Made by a program: the position numbers and the translations under genes
Shown here: positions 17,077-28,385 of the stretch, piece by piece
Layout: every line of letters begins with the position of its first letter
Position numbering within the stretch: position 1 is the first letter of the stretch
Assembly (NCBI RefSeq): GCF_003034915.1
Contig: NZ_PZJX01000017.1
Location: forward strand, 1 to 61,666
Length of the DNA stretch: 61,666 nucleotides
Origin: Mesorhizobium helmanticense
GTDB taxonomy: Bacteria > Pseudomonadota > Alphaproteobacteria > Rhizobiales > Rhizobiaceae
Reading direction: 5' to 3'
The notes under the pieces: generated by a model
Seen by the model: the letters and a program-made list of their open reading frames with translations, nothing else
Database searches by the model: none
What the model was told of the DNA's origin: nothing

Positions 17077-17907
17077 ATGCGCGTTGAAACCATTCGAGCA
17101 GCCGGCGGCCGGCCGGCCCATATCCGCCATGACGACCTGATCTCCGCCAAGGGCGTTTCGGTGGTCATGGCCAGGCAGCTGGTTCTGCAGAATATCGATC
17201 TTTCGGTACCGAAGGGGTCGTTTGTCTCCCTTATTGGTCCTTCCGGTTGCGGCAAGAGCACCTTACTCAAGGTTCTGGCCGGGCTTGTAAATCCGACGAG
17301 CGGCAGCGTTTCGATCGCCGGGCTTTCGCCGGTCGAGGCGGCGCGCAAGCGAATGATCGGCCTCGTTTTCCAGGACGCCAATCTGCTTCCCTGGAAGAAT
17401 GCCGTCGACAACGCATCGATGCTGCTTGGCATCGCCGACAAGTCGCTCTCGCGCGCGGATTTGCGGGCGCGCGGGCAGGAGATGCTGGAACTGGTGGGGT
17501 TGGGCGACAGCGCCCACAAGCGCCCCCATGAATTGTCCGGCGGCATGCGCCAGCGCGTCGCTATCGCGCGGGCCCTGGCGCTCGATCCGGCCGTGCTGCT
17601 GATGGACGAGCCGTTCGGCGCGCTCGACGCCATTACCCGCGATTCGATGGGCCAGTCGCTGCTGGAGATCTGGCAGCGCACCGGCAAGACCATCGTGCTC
17701 GTCACCCATTCGATAGACGAGGCCATTCATCTGTCGCGCCATGTCCACGTGATGGGGATCAAGCCTGGGCGCATCACCGAGAGCCTCGACATTGGTCTGC
17801 CCTATCCGCGCGATCTGTCGGTGGCGGAAAATCCGGAGTTCGTCAGGCTGGCGGTTCAGCTGCGGACTATGCTGCGCGCCAGCCATCAACCGGGAGGTGC
17901 GTCGTGA
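17077..17907 (+). CDS. ABC transporter ATPase, SsuB/TauB/ThiZ type
   Basis: 276 residues from the ATG at 17077; an in-frame ATG at 17062 is an alternative and neither has a strong ribosome site. Walker A GPSGCGKST, Q-loop FQDANLLPWKN, signature LSGGMRQRVAIARA, Walker B LLMDEPFGALD and H-loop LVTHSIDEA are all present. This is the ATPase type that partners with NMT1/THI5-like binding proteins. The permease gene overlaps its stop by four bases and the binding protein follows. The position after the 4-pyridoxate branch suggests import of a B6 vitamer or degradation intermediate. Confidence 0.88.
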   Translation: MRVETIRAAGGRPAHIRHDDLISAKGVSVVMARQLVLQNIDLSVPKGSFVSLIGPSGCGKSTLLKVLAGLVNPTSGSVSIAGLSPVEAARKRMIGLVFQDANLLPWKNAVDNASMLLGIADKSLSRADLRARGQEMLELVGLGDSAHKRPHELSGGMRQRVAIARALALDPAVLLMDEPFGALDAITRDSMGQSLLEIWQRTGKTIVLVTHSIDEAIHLSRHVHVMGIKPGRITESLDIGLPYPRDLSVAENPEFVRLAVQLRTMLRASHQPGGAS

Positions 17908-18719
17908 GCGATCAAACTGTCGCCAATTCCTCCGGGTCGCGGCTTGTATCAAGCTGGGGTGCCGCAACACGCAGCTGGCTTCCAGCGGTCATTCTTCTGC
18001 TGGCGACGATCGTGATATGGGAAGCCGTGGTGCGGATTTTCGCCATATCCGCCTTCATCATTCCCGCCCCGTCCGAGATCGCGCGATCGCTGGTCGCGCA
18101 ATGGGGAACGCTGATGCAGGCGACACTGGTGACGGCGGGTGAGATCCTGTTTGGATTCCTTGTCTCTGTCGTGGTTGGCATTGCCATTGCGCTGGTCATC
18201 GTGCGCTTCGACTGGCTGGGACGAGCGCTTTATCCGCTGGTGGTGCTGTTCCAGAACGTGCCCAAGGTGGCACTGGCGCCGATCTTCATCCTCTGGTTCG
18301 GCTACGGGCTCGCACCCAAGATCGGCCTCATCCTGGTCATCGCCTTTTTCCCGGTGACATTGTCGATGCTGGCGGGCATGCAGTCGGTCGATCGCTCGCT
18401 GTTGTCGCTGATGAATTCGGTCGGCGCCAGCCCGACGCAGATCCTGTTCAGGATTCGCGTTCCGCATTCGCTGCCGAACCTGATGGCTGGAACCAAGATC
18501 GCCGCGACGCTCAGTGTCATCGGCGCCATCGTCGGCGAATTCGCCGGCGCCTCGGATGGGCTCGGCTACGTCATCCAGTTCGCCTCGACCCAACTCGACA
18601 CCGCGCTGGTCTTCGCGGCCCTGCTCCTCGTCTCGGTGCTGGGCATCGCCTTTTACTACGCAGCCGAAATTCTCGAACGCATCGTGGTGCCATGGGCACC
18701 GAAATTCAGCCAGTCCTAG
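17904..18719 (+). CDS. ABC transporter permease, SsuC/ThiX type
   Basis: 271 residues. The GTG start at 17904 overlaps the ATPase stop (GTGA) and has GGGAGG at 17892-17897. About six membrane helices are visible; the cytoplasmic loop with NSVGASPTQILFRIRVPHSLP is the EAA-like ATPase contact. The FILWFGYG segment is typical of nitrate/sulfonate/pyrimidine-precursor permeases. It forms the inner-membrane channel with the adjacent ATPase. Confidence 0.88.
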   Translation: MSDQTVANSSGSRLVSSWGAATRSWLPAVILLLATIVIWEAVVRIFAISAFIIPAPSEIARSLVAQWGTLMQATLVTAGEILFGFLVSVVVGIAIALVIVRFDWLGRALYPLVVLFQNVPKVALAPIFILWFGYGLAPKIGLILVIAFFPVTLSMLAGMQSVDRSLLSLMNSVGASPTQILFRIRVPHSLPNLMAGTKIAATLSVIGAIVGEFAGASDGLGYVIQFASTQLDTALVFAALLLVSVLGIAFYYAAEILERIVVPWAPKFSQS

Positions 18720-18754
18720 TTTCCGGGACGGTCAAGTCAGGAAGGAACGATCAA

Positions 18755-19765
18755 ATGCTGAGACGCTCACTAATCAAGGCAGCCACGCTTGTAGCCTTCG
18801 CCGGCACTGTCGGCCTGTCCGGCGTCGCCTTTGCGGCGGACAAGGTCAACGTCCAGCTCGACTGGGTGGTGCGCGGCAACCACGCCATGTTCTTCGTCGG
18901 CAAGGAAAAGGGCTTCTTCGCCAAGAACGACATCGACGTCGCCGAGATCCGCAAGGGATCCGGTTCTCCGGACGCCATGCGCCTGGTGGGTAACGGGAAC
19001 GCCGATTTCGGCTTCGGCGATCTTCCCACGCTCGCCGTCGCACGATCGCAGAATGTGCCGGTCGTGGCGCTGGCCGCCGTCAACCAGCATTCGCCGCTGG
19101 CGATCATCTCGCTCGCCAAGACCATGAAGCTTACGAAGCCGGCCGATCTCAAGGGTCTCACCATCGGAATTCATCCCGCGGGATCGACCTATATCTTCTT
19201 CAAGGGTTTCCTTGCCGCGAACGGCCTGACCGAAAAGGACATGACGCTGAACAGCGTCTCTCCACCCTACGAAAGCTACCTGCTTCTGGGCCGCGTGCAG
19301 ACCGTGGTCGGCTATGTCGACGCCGAGGTTCCGGAACTGGAAGCCAAGGCCGGCGGTCCCGGTTCGCTCAGCATCATGATGGGCGCCGATCACGGCTGGA
19401 AGGCTTACGGCTCAGGCCTGTTCACCTCGCAGACGATGATCAAGGACAAGCCTGAAATCGTCGCCCGCTTCGTCAGGGCATACAGGGAGGCATTCGACTA
19501 TGTCGTGGCCCACCCCGAAGAGGCCGCCGAGATCACGGCCAAGGCCGCACCCGGCTACGCCGACAAGAAGGATGTGCTGCTGGCGCAGATCAACGCCGAT
19601 ATCGCGTCGACCTTCAACAGCCCGGACACCAAGGAACACGGCCTCGGCTGGATGACGAAGACGCAGTGGGAGGAAACGCTGAAGACGTTGACCGATCAGG
19701 GCGTGCTCAAGACGGCTCTCTCGGCCGACGATGTCTTCACCGATAAATTCCTGGCCAAGGAGTAG
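18755..19765 (+). CDS. NMT1/THI5-like ABC substrate-binding protein
   Basis: 336 residues from the ATG at 18755, with AGGAAGG nine bases upstream. A signal peptide ends near GVAFAA-DK. The mature protein starts VNVQLDWVVRGNHAMFFVGKEKG (shown in parts: VNVQLDWVVRGNHAMF, then FVGKEKGFF), the typical opening of THI5/NMT1 pocket proteins, which bind aromatic heterocycles such as hydroxymethylpyrimidine or formylaminopyrimidine. GNADFGFGDLPTLAVA follows as in the family. A pyridine-ring ligand (pyridoxine or 4-pyridoxate) would fit both the family and the surrounding pathway; this is inference. Confidence 0.85.
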   Translation: MLRRSLIKAATLVAFAGTVGLSGVAFAADKVNVQLDWVVRGNHAMFFVGKEKGFFAKNDIDVAEIRKGSGSPDAMRLVGNGNADFGFGDLPTLAVARSQNVPVVALAAVNQHSPLAIISLAKTMKLTKPADLKGLTIGIHPAGSTYIFFKGFLAANGLTEKDMTLNSVSPPYESYLLLGRVQTVVGYVDAEVPELEAKAGGPGSLSIMMGADHGWKAYGSGLFTSQTMIKDKPEIVARFVRAYREAFDYVVAHPEEAAEITAKAAPGYADKKDVLLAQINADIASTFNSPDTKEHGLGWMTKTQWEETLKTLTDQGVLKTALSADDVFTDKFLAKE

Positions 19766-19802
19766 GTCGCGCAATGGCGCGGGCCAACGAATCGATGAGC
19801 GC

Positions 19803-20228
19803 CTACCGGCAGACCAGACTGTCCTGCCCCATGACGCAGGACACGGCGCGTTCGCCTTTCGCCGCGTCGGTGCGGTCGAGCGTGATCTGCACGCGAGTGG
19901 CATATGCGCGACCCGCCAGGCCGCACCACAGTCGCTCGACGGGCAGGTTCTCGCGCTTGTCGTTGAGGATCGTGAACGTGCCCGTCTTGGGGTCGAACCA
20001 GAGTTCGAGGCGAGCGCTCTTGCCCGGCTCGACCGTCGCGATCCCGGCCGAATACCAGTGGGCGAAGTCGGCATTGCAGGACAGCCCTTCATTGCCTGCG
20101 TTCGAAATCGTCAACGGCACCATGTTGAGCCCGTCGGTGCCCTTTCGGACAATGACATGGTGCAACTCAACCGCGCTGGCGAAGGATGTGAACGCCAGCG
20201 CCACAGGGAAAACATAACGAATCTTCAC
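19803..20228 (-). CDS. Small secreted protein of unknown function
   Basis: 141 residues starting at GTG 20228. A signal peptide (MKIRYVFPVALAFTSFASA) precedes a mature domain of about 120 residues with four cysteines, which could form disulfides in the periplasm. I do not recognise the family. It points against both neighbouring importers and lies between them, so it may have a separate promoter. Its GGAG ribosome site lies in the loop of the hairpin at 20231-20256. Codon bias fits the neighbourhood, so I take it as real. Confidence 0.7.
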   Translation of the reverse strand: MKIRYVFPVALAFTSFASAVELHHVIVRKGTDGLNMVPLTISNAGNEGLSCNADFAHWYSAGIATVEPGKSARLELWFDPKTGTFTILNDKRENLPVERLWCGLAGRAYATRVQITLDRTDAAKGERAVSCVMGQDSLVCR

Positions 20229-20230
20229 TT

Positions 20231-20256
20231 TGCCTGAGCTCCAATTTTCTCAGGCA
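20231..20256 (-). promoter_or_regulatory. Leader hairpin displaying the ribosome site of the secreted-protein gene
   Basis: A perfect 8-bp inverted repeat, TGCCTGAG (20231-20238) and CTCAGGCA (20249-20256), encloses a 10-base loop. On the leftward transcript the loop reads AAAATTGGAG and the stem ends two bases before the GTG start. The ribosome-binding site would thus be presented in the loop, a layout suited to protein or sRNA control of translation (inference). It could equally be a DNA operator for the divergent genes. Confidence 0.5.
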
Positions 20257-20291
20257 GTCTACCTCGCATGTGCGCAATAACAACAAGAATA

Positions 20292-20307
20292 TTGATTGGT
20301 AAATCAA
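20292..20307. promoter_or_regulatory. Palindrome before BMP transporter gene, candidate operator
   Basis: TTGATT-GGTA-AATCAA is an exact 6-bp inverted repeat with a 4-base spacer. It ends three bases before the GAGAGGG ribosome site of the BMP binding-protein gene, so a bound repressor could block transcription or the leader could occlude the site. It is unlike the TGTC/GACA sites at 10184-10248, suggesting a different regulator. Confidence 0.4.
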
Positions 20308-20321
20308 ACAGAGAGGGTAAC

Positions 20322-21350
20322 ATGTTAAAGATCCTGAAGAGTAGTGTGAGTGCAGCTATACTGAGCGGCGTCTTGCTGGGCAGCGCGCTTGCCGGCGAAG
20401 TCAAGTCGATCGCCATCCTGACACCTGAAGAAGGCACCGATTTCGGCTGGAACCAGCAGGGCATCGATGCCGCCAAGGCGGCGGGCAAGGCCGCCGGCGT
20501 CGAAGTGGTCGTGGCCCAGGGCCTCGGCTATGGCGATGTTCGTCCGACGCTGCGGGAACTCGCGTCCGACGGCGCCAGCTTGCTGATCGCCCACGCCAGC
20601 GGTTACAACACCTCGGCACCTGAAATCGCCAAGGAATTGAAGGTTCCGGTGGCGATCGTCGATACACCGACCGGCCTGGAGAAAGGCCTCGTCGCCGACT
20701 ACACGCTGAGCGGTCACCAGGGCGCCTATCTAGCCGGCCGTCTTGCCGCCAAGATGTCGCGCTCCAAGTCGGTCGGCATCGTCGTTTCGGGCGAGCCGCC
20801 CTCGTGGAACTCTCAGTCGGCGGCGTTCGCGCAGGGCGTGAAGGCCGAGAACCCGGATGTCAAGATCACCTATGCGGTGATCGGTCCCGCCGCCTATAGC
20901 GACGCAGCAGGCGGCAAGCGCGTCACCGAAAGCGTGATCGCGTCGGGGGCCGACATCATCTTCGGCCAGGGCAACGGCTCGAGCTTCGGCATGCTGCAGG
21001 CGGTCGAGACGACCAAGGCCGGCGACGGCGGCAAGGTCTATTTCATCGACGTCATCGGCGACAAGACGCCGATCGACAAGGGCTTCCTGCTGTCGTCGGT
21101 GGTCTGGAACATCGAGCCGGTCTATGCGGCGATGATCGCCGACCTGAAGGCCGACACGTTCGGCACCAAGAGCTACTCAATCGGCCTCAAGGACGATTCG
21201 GTCAAGCTTCTGAAGACCGCTGCGATCCCGGACAATGTCTGGACCGAGATCCAGGCGCTGCGCGATGACGTCATTTCTGGCAAGATTCCGGTCGAGCCGG
21301 TCTATGATGCAGCGGCCGTCAGGGCGCTGATGACAAGCGTCGCCCAGTAG
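20322..21350 (+). CDS. BMP-family ABC transporter substrate-binding protein
   Basis: 342 residues from the ATG at 20322, after GAGAGGG. The N-terminus is a signal peptide ending near GSALA-GE; no lipobox cysteine is seen. The mature sequence has the BMP/PnrA fold: TPEEGTDFGWNQQGIDA at the start, a GADIIFGQGNGSS segment in the second lobe and SVVWNIEPVYAAMI near the end. BMP proteins bind nucleosides or purines. Here two permeases, an ATPase and then three B6-degradation enzymes follow, which makes pyridoxal, pyridoxamine or pyridoxine a plausible ligand (inference). Confidence 0.87.
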   Translation: MLKILKSSVSAAILSGVLLGSALAGEVKSIAILTPEEGTDFGWNQQGIDAAKAAGKAAGVEVVVAQGLGYGDVRPTLRELASDGASLLIAHASGYNTSAPEIAKELKVPVAIVDTPTGLEKGLVADYTLSGHQGAYLAGRLAAKMSRSKSVGIVVSGEPPSWNSQSAAFAQGVKAENPDVKITYAVIGPAAYSDAAGGKRVTESVIASGADIIFGQGNGSSFGMLQAVETTKAGDGGKVYFIDVIGDKTPIDKGFLLSSVVWNIEPVYAAMIADLKADTFGTKSYSIGLKDDSVKLLKTAAIPDNVWTEIQALRDDVISGKIPVEPVYDAAAVRALMTSVAQ

Positions 21351-21368
21351 GGCGATCAAGGTCGGCCG

Positions 21369-21414
21369 CCGGAGGGGTGATCCGTTCATCCCTCCGGACG
21401 ATTCCCATTTTTTG
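21369..21414 (+). terminator. Attenuator-like hairpin with distal T-run between BMP and ATPase genes
   Basis: CCGGAGGG (21369-21376) pairs with CCCTCCGG (21390-21397); a G-T wobble and TGA/TCA extend the stem to 12 pairs around a 5-base loop. Six Ts follow at 21408-21413, ten bases after the stem. This may partly terminate transcription so that the binding protein is made in excess. Confidence 0.55.
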
Positions 21415-21426
21415 TGCTGGGCTTTC

Positions 21427-22995
21427 ATGAGCAGTCTTTCTTCATCGTCCGTTGCCGCGCGCGACATCGTCGCGCTTGAAGGCGTGACCAAACGGTTTCC
21501 CGGCATCGTCGCCAATGACAGCATCGACCTGTCGATCCGTCCCGGCGAGGTGCATGTGCTGCTCGGCGAGAATGGCGCGGGAAAATCCACCTTGATCGGC
21601 ATGCTGTCTGGCCTGCTGCAGCCCGACGAGGGACGCATACTGGTCGACGGCAAACCGACACCGATCACCTCGCCACGCCATGCGCTGGCGCTCGGTATTG
21701 GAACCGTCTTCCAGCACATGATGCTGGTGCCGGCCCTGACCGTGGCCGAGAACCTTTTGCTTGGCGGGCCCTGGTGGCAGCGCCCCAGGACCGGGGAGCT
21801 TGAGGCGCGCGTCGCCGAGATCACCCGCAGCCTCGGCATCACGGTGAAGCTGCATGCCAAGGTGTCGGAGCTTTCGCTTGGCGAGCAGCAGCAGGTGGAG
21901 ATCCTGCGCGCCATGGTGCGCAACAGCCGGCTACTGATCCTCGATGAATCCACCTCCATGCTGACGCCGAAGGGCATCGACGAACTGGGCGCGCTGATGC
22001 GCCGCCTCGTCGAGCAGGGACTGGCGATTGTCTTCATCACCCACAAGCTCAAGGAGGCGGCGGCCTTCGGCGACCGCATCTCGGTGCTGAAGCTCGGCCG
22101 CAAGGTCGGCGAGATTCCGCCCGAGCGGTTCCGCGCGCTGGGCGAACAGGCGATCATCTCGGAGATCGTGGAATTGATGTTCGGCAAGCAGAAGGACGAT
22201 CCGGAAGCGGTCGAGCGCCCCATCCGCACAGTCCGCGCCGAAGCCGCTCCGCTGCTTCAGGTCGCGGATCTCGCGGTCGCGCCGACGGACAACGCGCCGG
22301 GCCTGTCGTCGATCTCCTTTGACATTCGTCCAGGCGAGATCCTTGGCATCGCCGGCATCGATGGCAACGGCCAGAAGCAGCTGGCGGAGGCGCTGGCCGG
22401 CCAGCGCGCGGCGACTGGCGGTTCGGTGCGGCTGGAGGGCGTTGCCATAGAGGCACTGAGCGTCGGCGAACGCCGTCGGCGCGGTCTACGCTACCTGACC
22501 GACGACCGGCTGGGCGAAGGCACCGTCGGAACCTTCCCGGTCTCGATAAACTTCTTCCTCAAGCAGGTGGGCGCCGCTCCGTTCTGGCGCAACGGCTTCG
22601 AACAGCGCGCCGAGATCGACAAGCGCGCCGCCCAGCTCGTGCGTGAATACGACGTGCGGACGCCAAGCCTGAAGACGCCGGTCGCGCGGCTTTCCGGCGG
22701 CAATATCCAGAAGGTGCTGCTGGCGCGCGAACTGGCCGAAGGCGCCAAGGTGGTGATCTTCAACAAGCCGACCTATGGGCTCGACCTCGCCAACACGCTG
22801 GCGTCGCGCCAGCGTATCCGCGACACGGCGGCACGCGGCCTTGCCGTGCTCTTGATCTCCACCGACCTCGAGGAATTGTTGAGCATATGCGACCGCATAG
22901 CCGTCATCGCCAACGGAGCGCTGGTCGGCACCGTCGAGAACGTAGACGACGCCCGCACCAAGGTCGGTCGCCTGATGATCGGACTTGCCGCATGA
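21427..22995 (+). CDS. Two-domain ABC transporter ATPase (BMP/nucleoside type)
   Basis: 522 residues with two nucleotide-binding domains. The first has Walker A GENGAGKST, signature LSLGEQQQVEI and Walker B LLILDEST. The second is degenerate at Walker A (GIDGNGQKQ), keeps an LSGGNIQK signature and has NKPTYGLD where the Walker B catalytic D-E pair is expected. One degenerate site is usual in this monosaccharide/nucleoside-type family. The start at 21427 is taken over TTG 21412. The stop overlaps the first permease start by four bases. Confidence 0.88.
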   Translation: MSSLSSSSVAARDIVALEGVTKRFPGIVANDSIDLSIRPGEVHVLLGENGAGKSTLIGMLSGLLQPDEGRILVDGKPTPITSPRHALALGIGTVFQHMMLVPALTVAENLLLGGPWWQRPRTGELEARVAEITRSLGITVKLHAKVSELSLGEQQQVEILRAMVRNSRLLILDESTSMLTPKGIDELGALMRRLVEQGLAIVFITHKLKEAAAFGDRISVLKLGRKVGEIPPERFRALGEQAIISEIVELMFGKQKDDPEAVERPIRTVRAEAAPLLQVADLAVAPTDNAPGLSSISFDIRPGEILGIAGIDGNGQKQLAEALAGQRAATGGSVRLEGVAIEALSVGERRRRGLRYLTDDRLGEGTVGTFPVSINFFLKQVGAAPFWRNGFEQRAEIDKRAAQLVREYDVRTPSLKTPVARLSGGNIQKVLLARELAEGAKVVIFNKPTYGLDLANTLASRQRIRDTAARGLAVLLISTDLEELLSICDRIAVIANGALVGTVENVDDARTKVGRLMIGLAA

Positions 22996-24089
22996 GCATC
23001 GACACCGCACCCACCGTCAGCGCCACCGCACTCGATGCCACGAGCGGAGCGGCGACGCGCCGCGACATCCTGCACAGGCTGCTGATGACGCTCGGCCCGA
23101 TCCTCGCCGCACTGGTCATCGCCGGTTGCATCCTGCTTGCCGTCGGCGTCGACCCGCTCGCCTATTATGGCTATGTGCTGGAAAAAGGCCTGTTCTCGCC
23201 GCTTGGCATCCAGCAGACGCTGACGCGCATGGCGCCGCTGCTGTTTCTTGCCGCCGGCCTGATCGTGGCCTTTCGCGCCGGCATGTGGAATCTGGGCGGC
23301 GACGGCCAGTTCCTGCTTGGTGCCGTCACGGCGGCCGCCAGCGCCCCGGTGTTCGTCCAGTTGATGCCGGCCTGGCTGGCTCTCATCTGTTCGTTCCTGA
23401 TTGCCGCGGTCGTAGCGATGATCTGGTCGCTGGTGCCGGCGCTGCTGCGGGCCTATCAGGGCGTCAACGAGATCATCACCACGCTGATGATGACATTCCT
23501 GGGCACCTCGCTCGCCAATGTTCTGGTCAAGCTTGTGTTTCGCGATCCTGGCACGACCGTCCCCCAGACGCGCACGCTACCGGTGGAAGACCGGCTGCCG
23601 CGCCTGTTCGATACGACCATCACCAGCGGCCTGCTGCTCGGCCTGGCAGCAATCATCATCGTGCATCTGGTGATGACGCGCACGGCGTTCGGGCTGAAAT
23701 TGCGGATCGTCGGCGCCAATCCACGAGCGGCGGTTCATGCGGGGCTGGGCGTGCCTGGCCTGACGATTGCCGTCTTCGCCATTTCCGCCGGGCTCGCGGG
23801 CCTTGCCGGCGCCGTCGACATCATCGGCGTGCAGGGCAATGTCCGCGCCGACTGGAATCCCGCTTACGGGCTGGCGGTCATTCCGGCCGTGTTCCTCGCC
23901 CGCATGAACGGTTTTGCCGCGATAGGTTTCGTGTTCCTGCTTTCGGTGCTGTCGATCGGCGGCGAAAGCGCTGCACGGCGGCTTGGCGTGCCCAATCATT
24001 TCACGCTGGTGCTGGTCTCCATCGTGCTGATCGTGCTCGCTCTCGCCGAGTATATCGACCATCGTTACAACCAGTCGCGAAAGGCTTAG
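22992..24089 (+). CDS. ABC transporter permease (BMP/nucleoside type, first)
   Basis: 365 residues with about eight to ten hydrophobic helices, starting after a polar N-terminus of about 33 residues. RAGMWNLGGDGQFLLGA and the YQGVNEIITTLMM loop are hallmarks of the NupP/YufP-type permeases. It overlaps the ATPase stop (ATGA) and is followed after three bases by the second permease. Confidence 0.88.
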   Translation: MSIDTAPTVSATALDATSGAATRRDILHRLLMTLGPILAALVIAGCILLAVGVDPLAYYGYVLEKGLFSPLGIQQTLTRMAPLLFLAAGLIVAFRAGMWNLGGDGQFLLGAVTAAASAPVFVQLMPAWLALICSFLIAAVVAMIWSLVPALLRAYQGVNEIITTLMMTFLGTSLANVLVKLVFRDPGTTVPQTRTLPVEDRLPRLFDTTITSGLLLGLAAIIIVHLVMTRTAFGLKLRIVGANPRAAVHAGLGVPGLTIAVFAISAGLAGLAGAVDIIGVQGNVRADWNPAYGLAVIPAVFLARMNGFAAIGFVFLLSVLSIGGESAARRLGVPNHFTLVLVSIVLIVLALAEYIDHRYNQSRKA

Positions 24090-24092
24090 GGC

Positions 24093-25028
24093 ATGACCGG
24101 GCTGTTCAGCGAAGTCTTTCTCAGCGCGCTCCTGTTCGGCGCCGTCACCGCGGCTCTCCCGCTGCTGCTTGCCGGACTTGGCGAGCAGATGTCGGAAAAG
24201 GCGGGCGTGCTCAATATCGGCATCGAAGGCATGATGCTGGCCGGTGCCTATCTTGGCTTCGTCGGCGCCTTCTATTCCGGGTCGCTATGGCTGGGGTTCC
24301 TCACAGGGGCCGCCGGCGGCGTCGCGGTGGCGCTGATCATGGCGCTGCTCTGCGTGCGCATCGGGCTGAACCAGATCGTCATCGGCATCGCGCTGACGCT
24401 CGGTCTCGAAGGCCTGACGGCGCTGCTTCATCATTTCCAATTCTCACGCAGCTATCCCCGTCTGCCCGCGGCGGACGCCACCGTCATTCCGCTGCTGTCG
24501 GATATTCCTGTCATCGGGCCCGCCTTCTTCAAGCATCACCTGATCGTCTATCTGGCGGTCGCGTTGGTGTTCGGCATGGGCTACCTCTATCGGCGCACGC
24601 AGCTCGGCCTCAACCTGCAGGCAGCGGGCGACAAGCCGGCCGCGCTCGACGTCGCCGGTATCGACGTCATCAAGACCCGGACCATTGCGGTGCTGACGAC
24701 CGGCGCGCTGGCCGGGCTCGGCGGCGCCTATCTCGCCAATGTCGGGGCGGGCCTGTTCATTCCGTTCATCACCAACGGCGCCGGCTTTCTCGGCATCGTG
24801 CTGGCCATGCTGGCGCGCGGCCGGCCGGTCTGGGTGCTGTTCGGCGCCCTTTTGTTTGGCGTCTGCCTGTCGCTGACGACGGCCATGCAGGTGGCGGGCA
24901 TCAACATACCGACCGACGTCATCCAGATGCTGCCGTTCCTGGCGGTGATGATCATGCTGGTGTTGTTCGGCCGGCGGGCCAGTCTGCCGGCGGCACTTGG
25001 CATTCCATACGAGCGCGGTGCGCGCTGA
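24093..25028 (+). CDS. ABC transporter permease (BMP/nucleoside type, second)
   Basis: 311 residues, polytopic. The EKAGVLNIGIEGMMLAGA segment is the conserved loop of NupQ/YufQ-type subunits, and GLNQIVIGIALTL follows. It completes an importer of one binding protein, one double ATPase and two permeases. The lactonase gene begins 49 bases downstream in the same direction, so importer and B6 enzymes are probably one transcript. Confidence 0.88.
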   Translation: MTGLFSEVFLSALLFGAVTAALPLLLAGLGEQMSEKAGVLNIGIEGMMLAGAYLGFVGAFYSGSLWLGFLTGAAGGVAVALIMALLCVRIGLNQIVIGIALTLGLEGLTALLHHFQFSRSYPRLPAADATVIPLLSDIPVIGPAFFKHHLIVYLAVALVFGMGYLYRRTQLGLNLQAAGDKPAALDVAGIDVIKTRTIAVLTTGALAGLGGAYLANVGAGLFIPFITNGAGFLGIVLAMLARGRPVWVLFGALLFGVCLSLTTAMQVAGINIPTDVIQMLPFLAVMIMLVLFGRRASLPAALGIPYERGAR

Positions 25029-25883
<855 letters not shown>

Positions 25884-25906
25884 TGCCTCGCCAATCCGGA
25901 GACAAG

Positions 25907-27873
<1,967 letters not shown>

Positions 27874-27960
27874 GGCCAATCGCGCTTTAAGTCATTGTTT
27901 ATGCATGTCGTTGTCTCAAAACCGTCGCCCCTTTTGAGCGACACGCTCCAGCATTGCTGG
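27874..27960. repeat. Rhizobial dispersed intergenic repeat (partial)
   Basis: The stretch running from CGCGCTTTAAGTCATTG through TTTATGCATGTCGTTGTC to GAGCGACACGCTCCAG matches in character a short repeat I know from many intergenic regions of Mesorhizobium and related genomes. It contains imperfect inverted segments (GTCGTTGTCTCAAAAC against TTTTGAGCGACACG) able to fold. It follows the pyridoxal dehydrogenase stop and may act as transcript end. Confidence 0.6.
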
Positions 27961-28012
27961 ATCGGATCAGAAGCGTGTTCGCTTGCGTGCGCGTGAGATA
28001 ATTGTGGCCCCG

Positions 28013-28366
28013 CTACTCGACCCGCGTTAGGTAACCGGCGGTCACACTCGGGCCTGGAATGATCGCGACGATTTTCATCTGGGCAATCATCCGTTTCATC
28101 GCGGCGTCGAGATGTGTTTCCAGCATCGCGGCCGCGGCTGTCACTGCACCGCGGATGAGAAGCTCCACAATCAGACGCAGTTCGGTGATGACCGTCGGAT
28201 CGCCGGGAAGCCCGAGCTTGCGCAGCAGCCGCTCGGACGCGCCGACGGGAAGCAGGTTGTTGCGGATAAGCTCGCGCAGCTGCTCGTTCGCGATACTGCT
28301 TTGACCTGAGTTGCAGTGGGCACTGACCCTACGACCGGCGTGGAGGCGACGCGACGCCGGGATCAA
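28013..28366 (-). pseudogene. Truncated GntR-family regulator, FCD domain only
   Basis: The 117-residue frame has no winged helix. From about residue 28 it resembles the second half of an FCD domain: NEQLRELIRNNLLPV, then ELRLIVELLIRGAVTAAAAM and LETHLDAAMKRM, the usual final helices with the conserved HL. The first 27 residues look unrelated. This is best read as an N-terminally deleted regulator, perhaps once the controller of the pyridoxal branch. It is likely inactive, though an effector-domain-only protein cannot be excluded. Confidence 0.55.
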
Positions 28367-28385
28367 GACCTTTGAGGAGACCGCA

